This document shows positions 43,608 through 52,679 of a DNA stretch of 64,000 bases, in pieces. Source of the DNA: Faucicola sp902506225 (GTDB lineage Bacteria > Pseudomonadota > Gammaproteobacteria > Pseudomonadales > Moraxellaceae); the NCBI GenBank assembly GCA_902506225.1, contig LR733345.1:186001-250000 (forward strand). Reading direction: 5' to 3'. Position 1 is the stretch's first letter. The number at the start of each line of letters is the position of its first letter. The position numbers and the translations under genes are program-made. A model generated the notes under the pieces. That model did no database searches, was not told the DNA's origin, and saw only the letters and a list, made by a program, of their open reading frames with translations.

Positions 43608-46379
43608 TTAAGCTTTTTTACGGCTAAATTTGCGTTGCTTTTTATTTTGCAGTTCAGTCAAGGTGCGTTTGATTTCCTCATCAGTCAGTTGTGAGATTTG
43701 CTGTAAGATATGCATCACGTCCATATTGAGGATAAATCGCGCGCTTTTTGCCATGGTATGAATGCGCGCATCAAACTCAATCAGCCCACTAGCCGACACC
43801 GTAATATACCCTAAACGCTCTAGCGCATCCATAAAGCTAGTAAACAAGGCACGGTCAAAGAAATCTGGCATGTCATCTTCGTATAGCACGGATAGACGCT
43901 GACCGAGCAAATGACCCAAATCAATCACTTGATCTTTGGTGAGTTTGCCTGAGCCTTGCTGACTCAGCAGCGCAAGTACCATAAAGTAGCGCTCTAGACT
44001 TTGCTCAACTGAGTTGGCAAGCACTGTCAACTGCTGATAGCTACGGGTATTCGGCTCTGGCGTGGTCAGGATGCGATGACCATCCGCATTCACCCCTTTG
44101 TCCACGATGATGTTTTCTTCGACCAAAGTATCGATATGTTCACGCAAAGTGTCATTTAGGGTGCGCAGTGGGTATTTCAAAAACAACTCTGCTTGCAAGA
44201 AGGGGTACATGATACCTACCACCCGCTCAATGGTGTTTAGGCTCATGGTGCCATTACGCTGTATCAATGAGGCACACAGTGACGCGATGATATAAATATG
44301 CAAAATATTGTTGCGAAAATAGCTCAATAGCGGCGCTTGACCATCCGCAATACGAATCAAGTCACCGAGCACATGTGGGGTGCGCTCGATGAGTTTAAGC
44401 TTGACACCATAGTTAATAATGGCTTCTGGGCTTTGCTGGGTGATTGACACATCATCATCATACGGGATTTTTTCTGCGATACGTTGATACAGCGCCAACT
44501 GTCCACGACAGCTTTGCTCATCGAGTGCGCCATGGGGCGTATCGAGCAATACCAAAGCTAGCAAAGTGACTGGGTTGAGCACCGCAGAGCGGTTGATACG
44601 CTGCATGATTTTGATGCCCAAATTGTCAATCATGTGGGTGACATTGGCAGGCATATCACTATCGGTACGGTCTTTGGGTAGGGTATTTGGGGCAACCTCA
44701 AATTTTTTCATAAAATCAGCTAGATACAGCGGCTGACCAAAACTGACGTGCACATGACCGAAGATACGCTCGATTTTTCGGCTGGCTTTTAACAGACCCA
44801 ATAACGACTCAGATTCTTTGGGCTTACCTTTAAGCTCGCCGACATAAGTGCCGCCTTCCATAATACGTTCATAACCGATGTAGGTCGGGATAAAGACAAT
44901 CGGTTTGCCTGCTTGGCGTAGATGGCTTTGTACCGTCATCGCTAGCATGCCTTTTTTGGGCGGTAACAAGCGACCTGAGCGCGAGCGACCGCCTTCAATG
45001 AAGTACTCAATCGGCGTGTTGCGCATCAGCATACTATGTACGTATTCACGAAACACCGCCGAGTACAGCGGATTGCCTTTAAAACTGCGACGCATAAAGA
45101 AAGCACCGCCATTGCGTAATATTTGACCTAGCACGGGGATGTTTAGGTTCTCGCCTGCGGCAACGTAGGGCACCCGTAACCCACGTTTATAAATCACGTA
45201 TGACAGCAACAGATAGTCCATGTGACTGCGGTGGCAAGGCACGTAGATGATTTCATGGTCGGATGCCAGTTCGCGTACCCGCTCAAAGTGCGCCACTTCA
45301 ACCCCGTCATACAACTGTGTCCAAAGCCAGGTCAAAAAGCGGTCAAAAAAGCGCACGGTTGCAGACGAGTAATCACTGGCAATCTCGTTCAAATACCCAC
45401 GCGCCAATTTTCGGCTTTTGGCGAGTTCACGCGAGTTTTCTTTGCTATCGACATTCACGGCATGCTGAATGGCAGGGGTATACAAAATTTTATCGACCAC
45501 ATTGCGACGGTCTGATAAGTCAGGACCTAAGATGGCTTCTTGTTGTTTATCCAGATAACCTTCTAAACGCTGCTGTACCCGTGCAGTGATGGTGTGTAAA
45601 TGATGGCGGTCTTCACTAGCAGCATCAGTGGGTGCCACGCTATCGGCTTGCAGCGCAGGGTTTTTGCTAATCTCATCTTCGATAATGCCACGCAGGTCTT
45701 TGGGTGAGTGAAACTGCACATAGGTATCCCGCCCTTTGACCCCGATATTAAATAGCTGTTTACTGATAGTGGGTACTTGCCATTCATCAGCGGTGAGGAG
45801 GTTAAACAGCGAATCTTCTTTTTCTGGCGCGCGCCCCCACAAGATGGTGACAGGGATAAAATCAATGTGTAGCGTTGGGTATCGCTCCACGGCTTCAATC
45901 AAACGTAATAGGCGAGGTGAGAATACGGCGCTGTCATGAGACAGTTTTTCTGTTTTATGGTGATGCAAAAAAATCATTGCGGTATTTTCATCAATACCAT
46001 GCGCCCGATCGATGACATTGGCTAAGGCAGGGGGTAGGTCGTATTGTTTGGTTTCTAGGTCAATTAAAATACTGTTGCTACGAGAATATTCTTTGAGCAC
46101 ATAAAAGGTGAGTCGCTGGCTTGAGGTATCGCTATCGATATCCATATTGGTATTAGCGCTTGCTAAGTTATCTTTAGCTAGCGGTAGCTTATCATCACCA
46201 CCATGGGTGCTAGCTTGGCTAATATTGGGGATGTCGCCGATAAGTTTGGATTTGACGGCGAGCCCCAATAATTTGCCAGAGATTTGTCGGTATAGATTTT
46301 TTAATAGCGGGGTCGCAGCAGGATGGGTACCTTTGTTGTTCGCTTCGGTAATGCCTGAATTTTTCCCTACGTGATTCAT
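43608..46379 (-). CDS. plsB: Glycerol-3-phosphate 1-O-acyltransferase
   Basis: First step of phospholipid synthesis: acyl-CoA or acyl-ACP plus glycerol-3-phosphate to lysophosphatidate, at the inner membrane. The protein is 923 residues (E. coli 807), the extra length being in an N-terminal leader. Acyltransferase blocks: I VPCHRSHMDYLLLSYVIY (HX4D), II GGAFFMRRSF, III YFIEGGRSRSGRLLPPKKG and IV IVFIPTYIGYERIMEGGTY. The basic C-terminus (LQNKKQRKFSRKKA) may help membrane binding. It is a single-gene unit ending at a shared terminator. Confidence 0.96.
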   Translation of the reverse strand: MNHVGKNSGITEANNKGTHPAATPLLKNLYRQISGKLLGLAVKSKLIGDIPNISQASTHGGDDKLPLAKDNLASANTNMDIDSDTSSQRLTFYVLKEYSRSNSILIDLETKQYDLPPALANVIDRAHGIDENTAMIFLHHHKTEKLSHDSAVFSPRLLRLIEAVERYPTLHIDFIPVTILWGRAPEKEDSLFNLLTADEWQVPTISKQLFNIGVKGRDTYVQFHSPKDLRGIIEDEISKNPALQADSVAPTDAASEDRHHLHTITARVQQRLEGYLDKQQEAILGPDLSDRRNVVDKILYTPAIQHAVNVDSKENSRELAKSRKLARGYLNEIASDYSSATVRFFDRFLTWLWTQLYDGVEVAHFERVRELASDHEIIYVPCHRSHMDYLLLSYVIYKRGLRVPYVAAGENLNIPVLGQILRNGGAFFMRRSFKGNPLYSAVFREYVHSMLMRNTPIEYFIEGGRSRSGRLLPPKKGMLAMTVQSHLRQAGKPIVFIPTYIGYERIMEGGTYVGELKGKPKESESLLGLLKASRKIERIFGHVHVSFGQPLYLADFMKKFEVAPNTLPKDRTDSDMPANVTHMIDNLGIKIMQRINRSAVLNPVTLLALVLLDTPHGALDEQSCRGQLALYQRIAEKIPYDDDVSITQQSPEAIINYGVKLKLIERTPHVLGDLIRIADGQAPLLSYFRNNILHIYIIASLCASLIQRNGTMSLNTIERVVGIMYPFLQAELFLKYPLRTLNDTLREHIDTLVEENIIVDKGVNADGHRILTTPEPNTRSYQQLTVLANSVEQSLERYFMVLALLSQQGSGKLTKDQVIDLGHLLGQRLSVLYEDDMPDFFDRALFTSFMDALERLGYITVSASGLIEFDARIHTMAKSARFILNMDVMHILQQISQLTDEEIKRTLTELQNKKQRKFSRKKA

Positions 46380-46502
46380 AGTATGCCTAGTGATTGCGTG
46401 AGTTTTTTCGTAAGTTTTTTAAAGATAAATACAAGGTTTAAAATATGCCTTATCATGCCATAGATTGATGAATTTCTAAACCTTATCACTCAAAAATTCT
46501 TG

Positions 46503-46508
46503 TATAAT
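46503..46508 (+). promoter_or_regulatory. Candidate -10 box (TATAAT) for tesB
   Basis: TTGTATAATG lies 55-60 bases before the chosen tesB ATG. An in-frame ATG overlaps this box (46507), which argues against that upstream start. No strong -35 is seen. Confidence 0.4.
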
Positions 46509-46563
46509 GAGTGACTTTAATCCATTTTATCTACCCAAAATAACGTTAATCATAAGAGCGTCT

Positions 46564-47538
46564 ATGGCAAGCCAGCAAGATATAAACCATACCCATACGA
46601 TTGATATCACTCACCAACCACAGGTGCCCGTAACAGCCGTAACGCAGCAGTTTGAGCAGCAAGCGATTTGGCAGCAATTAGTCACGCAGTTATTAGAAAC
46701 CTTAACCCTTGTACCGTATCAAGACAGTGTATTTATCGGGCAAAGCCACGACTATGTCGGTGCGCGTATTTTTGGTGGGCAAGTACTGGGACAAGCATTG
46801 ATGGCCGCCAGCCATACCGTGGAGCATTCAAAACCTTGTCACTCATTTCATGGCTATTTTTTGCGCGGTGGCGATATCAATAAGCCTGTATATTACCAAG
46901 TGGAGAAATTGCGCGACGGTCGTAGCCTTGCTTCACGTCAAGTGACAGCACGCCAATATGATGATGATAACCAACCGAGCATTATTTTTACCATGATGGC
47001 GTCTTTTTCACCGTTTGAAGAAGGGCTTGAGTATCAACAAGCGATGCCAACGTATCCTACGCCAGATGTGTTGCTGACCGAGCAGCAGCTCAAAGACCAA
47101 GTGGTAGGCAAAATCCCTGATGCCCTAAAAGCGCGCTTTATGCGCCAGCGTCATATCGAAATCAAACCGATACAGCCGCGTGACCCGATTCATCCAAAAA
47201 TCATGGAACCAAGCCAAGCCAACTGGCTGCGTATTCCGCAGCTGGGTAAACAGTCAATTCAAGTGCAACAAGCATTGTTGGCATTTTCTTCTGATTTTTA
47301 TTTGATTGGTACAGGGCTGATGCCACACGGGATTAGCTTTATGACTAAAGGATTGCAAGCGGCAAGTATCGACCATAGTATGCATTTTCACCGCCCATTT
47401 GATATGAATGATTGGTTACTCTATAACATGTGGTGCGATACCACATCACAGTCAAAAAGCCTAAACCATGGTCAATTTTGGCAAGATGGCAAATTGGTCG
47501 CCACAACCCAGCAGCAAGGGTTAATGCGACTGCGCTAG
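46564..47538 (+). CDS. tesB: Acyl-CoA thioesterase II
   Basis: Cytoplasmic double-hotdog thioesterase that cleaves acyl-CoAs. I use the ATG at 46564 (324 aa); an upstream ATG lies within a probable promoter. The TesB pattern is clear: YVGARIFGGQVLGQALMAA, CHSFHGYFLRGGDINKPVYY, LRDGRSLASRQVTARQ, and in the second half SFMTKGLQAASIDHSMHFHR (Asp/His active region) and WLLYNMWCDTTSQSKSLNHGQFW. Divergent from plsB and followed 54 bases later by a second, single-hotdog thioesterase, so the two may be co-transcribed. Confidence 0.94.
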   Translation: MASQQDINHTHTIDITHQPQVPVTAVTQQFEQQAIWQQLVTQLLETLTLVPYQDSVFIGQSHDYVGARIFGGQVLGQALMAASHTVEHSKPCHSFHGYFLRGGDINKPVYYQVEKLRDGRSLASRQVTARQYDDDNQPSIIFTMMASFSPFEEGLEYQQAMPTYPTPDVLLTEQQLKDQVVGKIPDALKARFMRQRHIEIKPIQPRDPIHPKIMEPSQANWLRIPQLGKQSIQVQQALLAFSSDFYLIGTGLMPHGISFMTKGLQAASIDHSMHFHRPFDMNDWLLYNMWCDTTSQSKSLNHGQFWQDGKLVATTQQQGLMRLR

Positions 47539-47592
47539 TGATTCAATAATTTTTACCTTGTTTTAAGTAGTAGCCGTATGAGAGAGAGAAAT

Positions 47593-48066
47593 ATGTCCAA
47601 CCCCCCAATGAGTGATGCCACTCGCCATGACATCGCCCAACAAGACAATCACCCATTAAAAGGCTTTGCTGTTATCTATGAGCAAAAAGTGGAATGGGGT
47701 GATATGGATGCGTTCAATCACGTCAATAACGTGGTGTATTACAACTATGCCCAGCGCGCGCGTATCCACTACCTTGAACAAGTCGATATGTTTAACTTAC
47801 AAACCCATACCGTGCTCGCTTCGTCATCTTGCCAGTATTTAAACTCTGTCACTTTCCCCGATGTGCTTTGGATTGGTATTCGTGCCAAAAAAATAGGCAA
47901 TACCAGTCTGACCCATGACTATGTTTACTTTAGCACGGCCCAGCAAAAAGTCGTCGCTACCGCCTCCTCAGTCATTGTATTTTTTGACCAATCCGGTAAA
48001 AACAAGCAACCGATTTCTGATGGTCAACGCCAACAATTTGCCGAGTTAGAAAGTCATACGGTTTAA
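47593..48066 (+). CDS. Acyl-CoA thioesterase, 4HBT/YbgC-like hotdog family
   Basis: A single-hotdog thioesterase of 157 residues. The ATG at 47593 follows a GAGAGAGA stretch that can act as the ribosome site; an ATG five codons earlier is the alternative. The family motif VEWGDMDAFNHVNNVVYYNYAQRAR, given here as WGDMDAFNHVNN with the catalytic Asp, is complete, and SVIVFFDQSGK closes the fold. Substrate is unknown. It follows tesB on the same strand. Confidence 0.88.
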   Translation: MSNPPMSDATRHDIAQQDNHPLKGFAVIYEQKVEWGDMDAFNHVNNVVYYNYAQRARIHYLEQVDMFNLQTHTVLASSSCQYLNSVTFPDVLWIGIRAKKIGNTSLTHDYVYFSTAQQKVVATASSVIVFFDQSGKNKQPISDGQRQQFAELESHTV

Positions 48067-48083
48067 CTGTTACTAAAATTGTT

Positions 48084-48119
48084 AAAAAAGCCACAAGCTG
48101 CAATGCTCGTGGCTTTTTT
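48084..48119. terminator. Bidirectional terminator between the thioesterase and ribB
   Basis: AAAAAAGCCAC/GTGGCTTTTTT with an inner AGC/GCT helix after a mismatch. Confidence 0.85.
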
Positions 48120-48133
48120 TGTCTAGTGAATTG

Positions 48134-49246
48134 CTATTTGTGGTCTGGGTTGGCAACGGTTTCGACCAAGTTTAGGTCAAATCCTGATAACGCGTTGAAT
48201 TTGAGCGGTGATGACAGCAAACGCATATCACGCACGCCCAGATAACGTAAAATCTGTGAACCAACCCCAATGCTGCGGTAGGGTTGGTGTTTAAGCGGTG
48301 AGTTGGGTTTGTCAGCCACAAAGTTATCGAGCGCTTCACCCATATCAATCGCTTGCTGATGCCCAATCCAGACAAACACGCCACGCTCGGATTGGCTAAT
48401 TTCTTTGAGTGAGGCATGGATATCCCAGTTACTCTTACCGCTGTTGGGTAGCTGCACGGTGAATAAATCGCGCAATGGCTGGAAGCTATGCACCCGCACA
48501 GTGCTCACGCCTTCTTGTGGGTTGCCCTTGACCAGTGCCAAATGGGTATCCTCTGAATTTTTTTCTTTAAAACGATAAGCAGTAAACTCACCAAACTCAG
48601 TTTGCATAGGATAATTGGCAATGGCTTCTACCGTTTGCTCATTGGCAATACGGTAATTAATCAAATCGGCGATGGTACCGATTTTTAAGCCATGTTCTTT
48701 GGCAAAAATCTCTAGGTCATCACGGCGCGCCATTTCGCCATCTTCTTTGATAATTTCACAAATCACTGCCGCAGGTTCAAGTCCTGCCAAGCGTGTTAGG
48801 TCACAGCCGGCTTCGGTATGACCGGCACGGTGTAGCACACCGCCATTTTGTGCCACAATTGGGAATACATGCCCCGGTTGTACGATGTCTTCGGGTTTGG
48901 CAGTCGATGACACCGCTGTTTGGATGGTTCTGGCGCGATCTGCTGCTGAGATACCTGTGGTGACCCCTTCTGCCGCTTCAATCGATACCGTGAAGTTGGT
49001 GCTAAATTTAGCGCCATTTTTATCCGACATAAGCGGTAAATTGAGCTGTTCACTGCGGTCAGCAGTGATGGTCAAACACACCAAGCCACGCGCATGGGTA
49101 ATCATAAAATTAATATCTTCTGGGCGCACATGGGTGGCTGCCATCACCAAGTCGCCTTCGTTTTCACGGTCTTCATCATCCATCAAAACGACCATTTTGC
49201 CTGCACGGATGTCATCGATAATTTCTGCCGTTGTATTAAATGCCAT
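48134..49246 (-). CDS. ribB: 3,4-dihydroxy-2-butanone 4-phosphate synthase with degenerate GTP cyclohydrolase II-like domain (RibBX type)
   Basis: Converts ribulose 5-phosphate to the four-carbon precursor of riboflavin. The N-terminal synthase domain (about 1-200) is complete: VVLMDDEDRENEGDLVMAA (Glu/Asp metal site), THARGLVCL and RAGHTEAGCDL. The C-terminal 165 residues align with GTP cyclohydrolase II (VSTVRVHSFQPLRDLF in place of RVHSECLTGD) but lack the three zinc Cys and the CDCG motif, so it should not hydrolyse GTP. A separate active RibA would be needed. No FMN riboswitch is seen upstream. Confidence 0.92.
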   Translation of the reverse strand: MAFNTTAEIIDDIRAGKMVVLMDDEDRENEGDLVMAATHVRPEDINFMITHARGLVCLTITADRSEQLNLPLMSDKNGAKFSTNFTVSIEAAEGVTTGISAADRARTIQTAVSSTAKPEDIVQPGHVFPIVAQNGGVLHRAGHTEAGCDLTRLAGLEPAAVICEIIKEDGEMARRDDLEIFAKEHGLKIGTIADLINYRIANEQTVEAIANYPMQTEFGEFTAYRFKEKNSEDTHLALVKGNPQEGVSTVRVHSFQPLRDLFTVQLPNSGKSNWDIHASLKEISQSERGVFVWIGHQQAIDMGEALDNFVADKPNSPLKHQPYRSIGVGSQILRYLGVRDMRLLSSPLKFNALSGFDLNLVETVANPDHK

Positions 49247-49692
49247 AAAAGTGCCTTTGTTAGCGATTTATTAAAATAACATTGATTAAAAAACTGATTG
49301 AAAAATAGGGACAGAAAATAAGCGCTATCAGCTAGTATTGTTCAAACTATTGTCTAAGTTAACCTTAACAATCACCTTATCAGACTGGGTGAAGCTAGTA
49401 TGGGCGCCCATTTCATATTTGCGCGCTATTATAGCATTAACTCAGTGAGTCTAAGCAGCGAAATATTGATAGCCATACGCGCTGGTAGCGCACGCAGACA
49501 TAAGGTTAGGCTAGATGAGTTGAAAAATTTAACAAAAAGAGATGATTTTGTATAATTTTTGAGCAAAAATTAAAAAAAACTGGTATATTATTACTGAATG
49601 ATTAATAAAAATTACATTCTTAATACGTTTGAAGAAAACGCTATTAAAAAGTCATAGACGTCTAACCGATTTATTTATCTAAGGATCCTGTG
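49247..49692. other. Divergent intergenic region ribB / BLUF-like gene (about 445 bp)
   Basis: Gene-free and AT-rich. A minus-strand TATAAT lies at 49428-49433 for ribB; a plus-strand TATAAT lies at 49551-49556 in front of the BLUF-like gene, both without a clear -35. An inverted GGGCGCCC occurs near 49402. Confidence 0.45.
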
Positions 49693-50346
49693 ATGTCAGT
49701 CTTTTATCTTATCTACACGAGCAAAATTACCTTACAAGCAAGTTTGCATACGATGACGTTGCCTGATATCTATCGTCAGTCAGTCGCGCGCAACACTCAG
49801 GCAAATGTCAATAGCGTACTATTTCTCAAGCAAGGCAACTTTCTACACTATATGGAAGGTAGTGAGCGCACTATCACCCAACTATTTGACAAAATCAAAG
49901 CCGATAAAAGACACAAAAATATTCACGTCATTGCGCAGGGACAGGCGCCCAATGCGCTGTTTGGGCATTGGAAAATGCACTGCATCAATTTAGATAGCGT
50001 CAGTGATATGGATGATGTCGATGATATCAGCCCCCTGCTCGATTATTTTGAAACTGCGCAATTTGATAGCGCCAGTGTCCCAAGGTTGCTTGCGGATGTA
50101 GAAAACTATTATCGTTCGGGCAAATGGCAAAGGCATCAACATACCAACTTTGATAAGGGCAGTTATAGCCATGCCATGCTGCGCCGATTGGGCTTTAAGC
50201 ATCGCTATTTTTTGTGGATTCAGCTTGGGTTTTTGTTGGTGTTTTTATTGCTGGTGATATACTGGTTATTTCAGAATAGGGTTCATTGGGCTGCGCTAAA
50301 TCATCCATTGTCTGCTTTGACGGGTTTTTTAGCCGCCGCGCTTTAA
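49693..50346 (+). CDS. BLUF-like protein with C-terminal membrane anchor
   Basis: BLUF domains are blue-light sensors using FAD. I use the ATG at 49693 (217 aa), 7 bases after AAGGA. Residues 1-98 follow the BLUF plan: VFYLIYTS with the key Tyr8, Asn34 in ARNTQANV, the FLHYMEG loop, the helix ending DKRHKNIHVI, and FGHWKM with Trp93. At the position of the photoactive Gln (FxQxLEG) there is His52, and the ITG motif is VNS. After a linker, a membrane helix (YFLWIQLGFLLVFLLLVIYW, about 172-192) and a hydrophobic tail follow; no GGDEF or EAL domain. It may be a non-photoactive or altered BLUF. Confidence 0.82.
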   Translation: MSVFYLIYTSKITLQASLHTMTLPDIYRQSVARNTQANVNSVLFLKQGNFLHYMEGSERTITQLFDKIKADKRHKNIHVIAQGQAPNALFGHWKMHCINLDSVSDMDDVDDISPLLDYFETAQFDSASVPRLLADVENYYRSGKWQRHQHTNFDKGSYSHAMLRRLGFKHRYFLWIQLGFLLVFLLLVIYWLFQNRVHWAALNHPLSALTGFLAAAL

Positions 50347-50352
50347 TCAGCG

Positions 50353-50422
50353 CTCTTTAACCACCGATTTTCAAAGACTGCCCTTTAGCCACTGCTTTTT
50401 AACTACTGCCCTTTAACCACTG
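50353..50422. repeat. 14-bp tandem repeat x5 between the BLUF-like gene and rarA
   Basis: Units CTCTTTAACCACCG, ATTTTCAAAGACTG, CCCTTTAGCCACTG, CTTTTTAACTACTG and CCCTTTAACCACTG keep a strict 14-base period. The array runs through the minus-strand rarA stop (50399-50401) and encodes its last seven residues. Confidence 0.85.
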
Positions 50423-51682
50423 TATAAAGGCATAGGTTTGCTGTTCTTTGGCATTATCAGCAAAGTCAAACAACCGCGTGCCCATCAAATTATCAGGTAA
50501 ATACTGCTGTGGGTGGTAATGGTTGGGGTAGTCATGCGGATAGATATAATTGGCGCCATAACCTTCGGCGCACATCAGCTTGGTGACGCCATTACGCAAA
50601 TGTAGCGGTACAGGTGATTGGTCATTTTCAGCCAGTCGCATCGCTTTATTGATCGCCTGATAACTAGAATTGGACTTTGGCGATGTCGCCAAATACACCA
50701 CCACTTGCCCCAAAATAATCCGCGCTTCAGGCATACCGATGCTCTGCACACTTCGCAGGGCGGTATCGGCAAGTAGTAACGCATTGGGATTGGCAAGTCC
50801 GATATCTTCACTTGCCAAAATCACCAACCGCCGTGCAATAAAGGCAGGGTCTTCGCCCGCTGTCAGCATCCGCGCCATCCAATACAGTGCCGCATCAGGG
50901 TCGCTACCGCGGACTGACTTAATCATCGCTGACACTAGGTCATAATGGCCATCACCCGATTTGTCGTAGCGTACCAGGCTTGCACCTGCCACCGCGATGA
51001 CATTGTCATTAGTCACTACAATCGGTGATTGGCTGCCTTGCTTAAAATTGGGGCTTGATTGAATGGCGAGTTCAAGTAAATTCAACGCCTTACGCGCATC
51101 GCCTTGCGATAGCGCAAAAATCGCTTGGCTTGATTGTATTTCAATCTTAAATTGTTTAAAAACTGCATCATCGTCAATGGCGCGTTGTAGTACTTGGCTG
51201 ATTTCATCTTCGCTCAAGGGGTTGAGCCGATACACTTGACAACGGGACAATAGCGCATTGTTGACACTAAACGAGGGGTTTTCGGTGGTCGCACCAATTA
51301 AAGTAATATCCCCTGACTCAACCGCGCCGAGGAGTGCATCTTGTTGGGCTTTGTTGAACCGATGAATCTCATCGACAAATACCACCGGTGGCTCGCCAAA
51401 CAGGCCGTCATCTTTTGCCAGTACTTCACGCAGCTCTTTAACCCCTGCATTGATAGCCGAGAGCGGGCGAAAAGGACGACCCACTGCATCGGCTAATAGC
51501 ATGGCTAAGGTGGTTTTGCCGATGCCTGCTTCCCCATGCAAAATAATGGATGGCAAGTAACCTTGCTCAACAATACGGCGAATCGGCGCATTGACACCGA
51601 GCAAGTGGGTTTGTCCGATTACCTCGTCAAGCGACTTTGGGCGGACACGTTGGGCAAGGGGGATTTGGTTAGTTTGGCTCAT
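50399..51682 (-). CDS. rarA: Replication-associated recombination protein A (MgsA/WRNIP1 family)
   Basis: AAA+ ATPase acting at stalled replication forks. The 427-residue protein has LAQRVRPKSLDEVIGQTHLLG at the start, Walker A HGEAGIGKTTLAML (about 49-62), Walker B VVFVDEIHRFNKAQQDALL (about 105-123), sensor GATTENPSFSVNNALLSRC and the C-terminal tetramer domain with WMARMLTAGEDPAFIARRL and EDIGLANP. The last residues (QWLKGSS) are encoded by a short tandem repeat. It is 3 bases downstream of a lipoprotein gene on the same strand. Confidence 0.95.
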   Translation of the reverse strand: MSQTNQIPLAQRVRPKSLDEVIGQTHLLGVNAPIRRIVEQGYLPSIILHGEAGIGKTTLAMLLADAVGRPFRPLSAINAGVKELREVLAKDDGLFGEPPVVFVDEIHRFNKAQQDALLGAVESGDITLIGATTENPSFSVNNALLSRCQVYRLNPLSEDEISQVLQRAIDDDAVFKQFKIEIQSSQAIFALSQGDARKALNLLELAIQSSPNFKQGSQSPIVVTNDNVIAVAGASLVRYDKSGDGHYDLVSAMIKSVRGSDPDAALYWMARMLTAGEDPAFIARRLVILASEDIGLANPNALLLADTALRSVQSIGMPEARIILGQVVVYLATSPKSNSSYQAINKAMRLAENDQSPVPLHLRNGVTKLMCAEGYGANYIYPHDYPNHYHPQQYLPDNLMGTRLFDFADNAKEQQTYAFIQWLKGSS

Positions 51683-51685
51683 TGG

Positions 51686-52204
51686 TTAAGGAATCAGCTT
51701 AAATTCGTTGCTAAGGTTTTCAGCAGATGTTATAGGGTTGGTGGTTATATTTGGATCATAAGTTAAACCAAAAATTTGGGCTTGATAATTTTTATTCAAA
51801 TCCAAAGGCTGCGATGAATCGTCAATTTTGGTGATAAAACTTAGCGTTGCACCCTGTGGAATAATCATATCAAGTGAACGACAAGCATCTGACACGCCAC
51901 CCCAAACGACATCTTTTTTATCTTTTTCAAACAAAGCGACCGTAATAGACTCATTACAGTTGTTAATGCGCAAGCTTTTCTCTTTGGCTGTAATCGAGAT
52001 GCGTAATTTTTTATTCGGTAAAGGCTCAGCTAAAATATAGCTTGTACTTGTAGTAGTATGAGTTGAAACCGCAGGCTTTGACTCAGATGTTATGGCTGGA
52101 TTTGAACTTTGTTGCATAGACGGCACTGAACATGCTAATAAAGTAACGGCGAACATGGCAACCATCAATAAATGCCTAACTTTTAGCACCTTTTCTTTTA
52201 GCAT
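51686..52204 (-). CDS. Hypothetical lipoprotein
   Basis: Not recognised. A 172-residue protein with a basic start, hydrophobic stretch and lipobox (TLLACS, Cys near 25), then a Ser/Thr-rich linker (about 27-55) and a beta-rich domain beginning YILAEPLPNKKLRISITAK. Two further Cys (NNCNES and VSDACRSL) may form a disulfide. It lies just upstream of rarA (3 bases) and may be co-transcribed, but no functional link is known. Confidence 0.72.
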   Translation of the reverse strand: MLKEKVLKVRHLLMVAMFAVTLLACSVPSMQQSSNPAITSESKPAVSTHTTTSTSYILAEPLPNKKLRISITAKEKSLRINNCNESITVALFEKDKKDVVWGGVSDACRSLDMIIPQGATLSFITKIDDSSQPLDLNKNYQAQIFGLTYDPNITTNPITSAENLSNEFKLIP

Positions 52205-52377
52205 CGTTTCTTTCCTTATCTAGCATGGCACCAAGTTTTTAAATCAAGTTTTTTAAATAACGCCTAATATTCTAGTGTAGCAAACAAGGGCGTGGGCGGC
52301 TAAATGAGTTAAGCAGTGATGTTGTGTTTTCTTTGTTAAAACCCAACGCGGTTGTTAGGTATGGTTTGGCAAAGTTC

Positions 52378-52407
52378 AAAATCCCTTGTACGAACTGGGA
52401 TTTTTTT
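52378..52407 (+). terminator. Orphan terminator-like hairpin
   Basis: AAAATCCC/GGGATTTT stem, 11-base loop, followed by TTT on the plus strand. No plus-strand gene lies upstream, so it may end an unannotated small RNA. Confidence 0.5.
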
Positions 52408-52679
52408 AGGCATTTTAGCATGCCTAAATGACATCGGTAAGCTAACTTGTTTGATTTGTGTGACTACTTGGATTGAGAAATATTTTTACTTTGTTAAATA
52501 AAAATAAACAATAATGATATGAGGCTTAATGAGCCATATTATTAAAAAAACTACAATATTGTTAATATGACAAGTGTAGATTGACGGGTCATTTTTTTCT
52601 TTTTACAATCTTATACTTTAGTTAATATTCAAACTGACAGTTAGTGCTCACTTTGGTATTTCATTATTATTTAATTAGG

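Noticed and set aside
49247..49440. FMN riboswitch upstream of ribB
   Set aside because: I read the minus strand for the conserved RFN blocks (GGGGCAGGGTG, CCGACCGGCGGT and partners) and found none.
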